In this document: in pieces, positions 6,276-7,060 of the stretch
Numbering within the stretch: the first letter of the stretch is position 1
How the letters are laid out: every line of letters begins with the position of its first letter
Assembly: GCA_021160355.1 (NCBI GenBank)
Contig: JAGHCS010000061.1
Location: 1 to 7,060 of the forward strand
Length of the DNA stretch: 7,060 nucleotides
From: Candidatus Cloacimonadota bacterium
GTDB taxonomy: Bacteria; Cloacimonadota; Cloacimonadia; JGIOTU-2
Direction: 5' to 3'
Translations under genes and position numbers: made by a program
Notes under the pieces: model-generated
Told to the model about the DNA's origin: nothing
Seen by the model: the letters and a program-made list of their open reading frames with translations, nothing else
Database searches by the model: none

Positions 6276-6836
6276 ATGACAAAGACAATAAAATTACAGA
6301 CTCCTTTAACTGACGAAGATGTTTCCAAACTTTCCATCGGCGACAAAGTGCTTATTTCCGGAACGATCTACACAGGACGAGATGCAGCACACAAACGCCT
6401 GGTCGAACTTGTTGAAGCAGGCAAGGAACTTCCCTTTGATATTAAAGGACAAATAATATATTATGTTGGTCCGGCACCGGCTCCTCCCGGAAAACCGATC
6501 GGCTCTGCTGGTCCTACCACAAGCTACAGAATGGACCCATACGCACCTGCGCTTATGGATGTTGGTCTGAAAGGCATGATCGGCAAGGGTCCACGAAATC
6601 AAGCAGTTATCGATTCCATGAAAAAGAACCAAGCCGTCTATTTCGCTGCGATCGGTGGCGCTGCGGTGGTTGTTGCAAAAGCCATTACTGCCGCAAAAGT
6701 CATTGCCTATGAAGATCTCGGCACTGAAGCAATTCGTGAACTCAAGGTCAAGAATTTCCCATGCATTGTTGCGAATGATATTTATGGAAATGATATATAT
6801 CAAGAAGGCGTAAAGAAGTATAAGATTGAAACTTGA
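6276..6836 (+). CDS. fumB: Class I fumarate hydratase, beta (C-terminal) subunit
   Basis: This is the smaller subunit completing the active site of the split class I fumarase. It has 186 residues, the normal size. AAGGAG (6265-6270) lies five bases before the ATG and only two bases past the alpha stop codon, so the two subunits are coupled in one transcript. Visible family blocks are SGTIYTGRDAAHKR (28-41), YYVGPAPAPPG (62-72), GSAGPTTSYRMD (76-87), KGMIGKG (99-105), AAIGGAAVV (124-132), YEDLGTEAI (145-153) and FPCIVANDIYGNDIY (161-175). The threonines of GPTT correspond to the catalytic threonine described for single-chain class I enzymes, and R85 and K104 sit in substrate-binding motifs. 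The letter B denotes the beta subunit, not the E. coli FumB isozyme. As with alpha, tartrate dehydratase is the alternative. The last codons contain a seven-base tandem duplication. Confidence 0.93.
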   Translation: MTKTIKLQTPLTDEDVSKLSIGDKVLISGTIYTGRDAAHKRLVELVEAGKELPFDIKGQIIYYVGPAPAPPGKPIGSAGPTTSYRMDPYAPALMDVGLKGMIGKGPRNQAVIDSMKKNQAVYFAAIGGAAVVVAKAITAAKVIAYEDLGTEAIRELKVKNFPCIVANDIYGNDIYQEGVKKYKIET

Positions 6837-6839
6837 AAC
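6826..6839 (+). repeat. Seven-base tandem duplication over the fumarase beta stop codon
   Basis: TTGAAAC occurs twice in a row, at 6826-6832 and 6833-6839, and the second copy supplies the TGA stop. Removing one copy would extend the protein by a single residue to a TAA, so the effect on the product is negligible. It could be replication slippage or chance. Confidence 0.5.
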
Positions 6840-6849
6840 TAATTAAAAT

Positions 6850-7060
6850 ATGATAGACTTATTTGAATTGGATGTTTACAAATTATCTGAGTTATTACCA
6901 GATTTAGTTTGGAATGAATATGATGAAAGGCCAAATATAGCCAAGAAAACGATTGGCTATAAAATAATCCGCTCAGCAGACAGTATCGTAGCAAATATTG
7001 CTGAAGGATATGGTAGATACACCCCAGGTGAACGAAAATTATTTTACCGATATGCAAGAG
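6850..7060 (+). CDS. Four-helix-bundle protein (S23 / 23S rRNA intervening-sequence family), 3' end outside the window
   Basis: The first 70 codons of a gene run open to the window end. The product begins MIDLFELDVYKLSELLPDL and contains YKIIRSADSIVANIAEGYGR (37-56), the hallmark of the four-helix-bundle family first met as proteins encoded in 23S rRNA intervening sequences. The family is usually near 115-130 residues, so roughly half is missing here. Helix 1 spans about 4-20 and helix 2 about 30-52. A Glu/Arg-rich segment, TPGERKLFYRYAR, begins helix 3. Members form pentamers, and one branch (Avd) assists reverse transcriptase in diversity-generating retroelements. Most standalone members have no established role. 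It starts 13 bases after the fumarase beta stop with no visible Shine-Dalgarno. It is not rRNA-embedded here, because the flank is a protein gene. The function of this copy is unknown. Confidence 0.85.
   Translation, partial: MIDLFELDVYKLSELLPDLVWNEYDERPNIAKKTIGYKIIRSADSIVANIAEGYGRYTPGERKLFYRYAR

Noticed and set aside
6306..6803. Minus-strand open frame of 165 codons antisense to fumarase beta
   Set aside because: The + strand encodes every family motif of the beta subunit; the antisense product resembles nothing known.
6839..7057. Minus-strand open frame at the window end
   Set aside because: The + strand here carries the distinctive RSADSIVANIAEGYGR motif of the four-helix-bundle family, so the minus-strand frame is a shadow.
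1..7060. CRISPR arrays, tRNA or rRNA genes, transposases, reverse transcriptase or toxin-antitoxin genes
   Set aside because: I saw no regularly spaced repeats, no cloverleaf or rRNA signature and no protein motif of these classes on either strand.

Overview
The window looks like a bacterial chromosome segment from an uncultured anaerobe, most likely Candidatus Cloacimonadota (WWE1) or a near relative. Two things point there. One is a C-terminal sorting domain of the Por/type IX kind on a long, AT-rich, beta-propeller-like exported protein. The other is a compact set of succinyl-CoA synthetase and two-subunit class I fumarase genes, as expected in anaerobes running succinate/methylmalonyl-CoA chemistry. 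The lineage is inferred from protein style, not from a marker gene.

Layout, all supported genes on the + strand. Positions 1-158 hold no confident gene, only an open frame that runs into the first gene. Positions 171-551 encode a small exported protein of unknown function, followed by a perfect 11-bp hairpin (563-589). Positions 615-2966 encode a 783-residue exported protein with LVIVD-like repeats and a C-terminal sorting domain. A 14-base-period GC-rich repeat is embedded in the coding sequence of that domain (2825-2851). After a 228-base gap come sucC (3195-4364) and sucD (4367-5236), two bases apart. A 181-base spacer carries an inverted pair of degenerate CACGAA-type repeats. It is followed by the alpha (5418-6263) and beta (6276-6836) subunits of a class I fumarate hydratase. 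Thirteen bases on, a four-helix-bundle (S23/IVS family) gene starts at 6850 and runs off the window.

The metabolic block interconverts succinyl-CoA and succinate with substrate-level phosphorylation, and fumarate and malate by hydration. Succinate dehydrogenase/fumarate reductase, the enzyme linking the two, is not in the window. The exported-protein block is a different functional unit with visibly lower GC.

I found no clear evidence of an undescribed system. The most unusual items are the repeat that forms part of the sorting domain, the inverted repeats upstream of fumarase, and the four-helix-bundle gene placed directly behind the fumarase operon.
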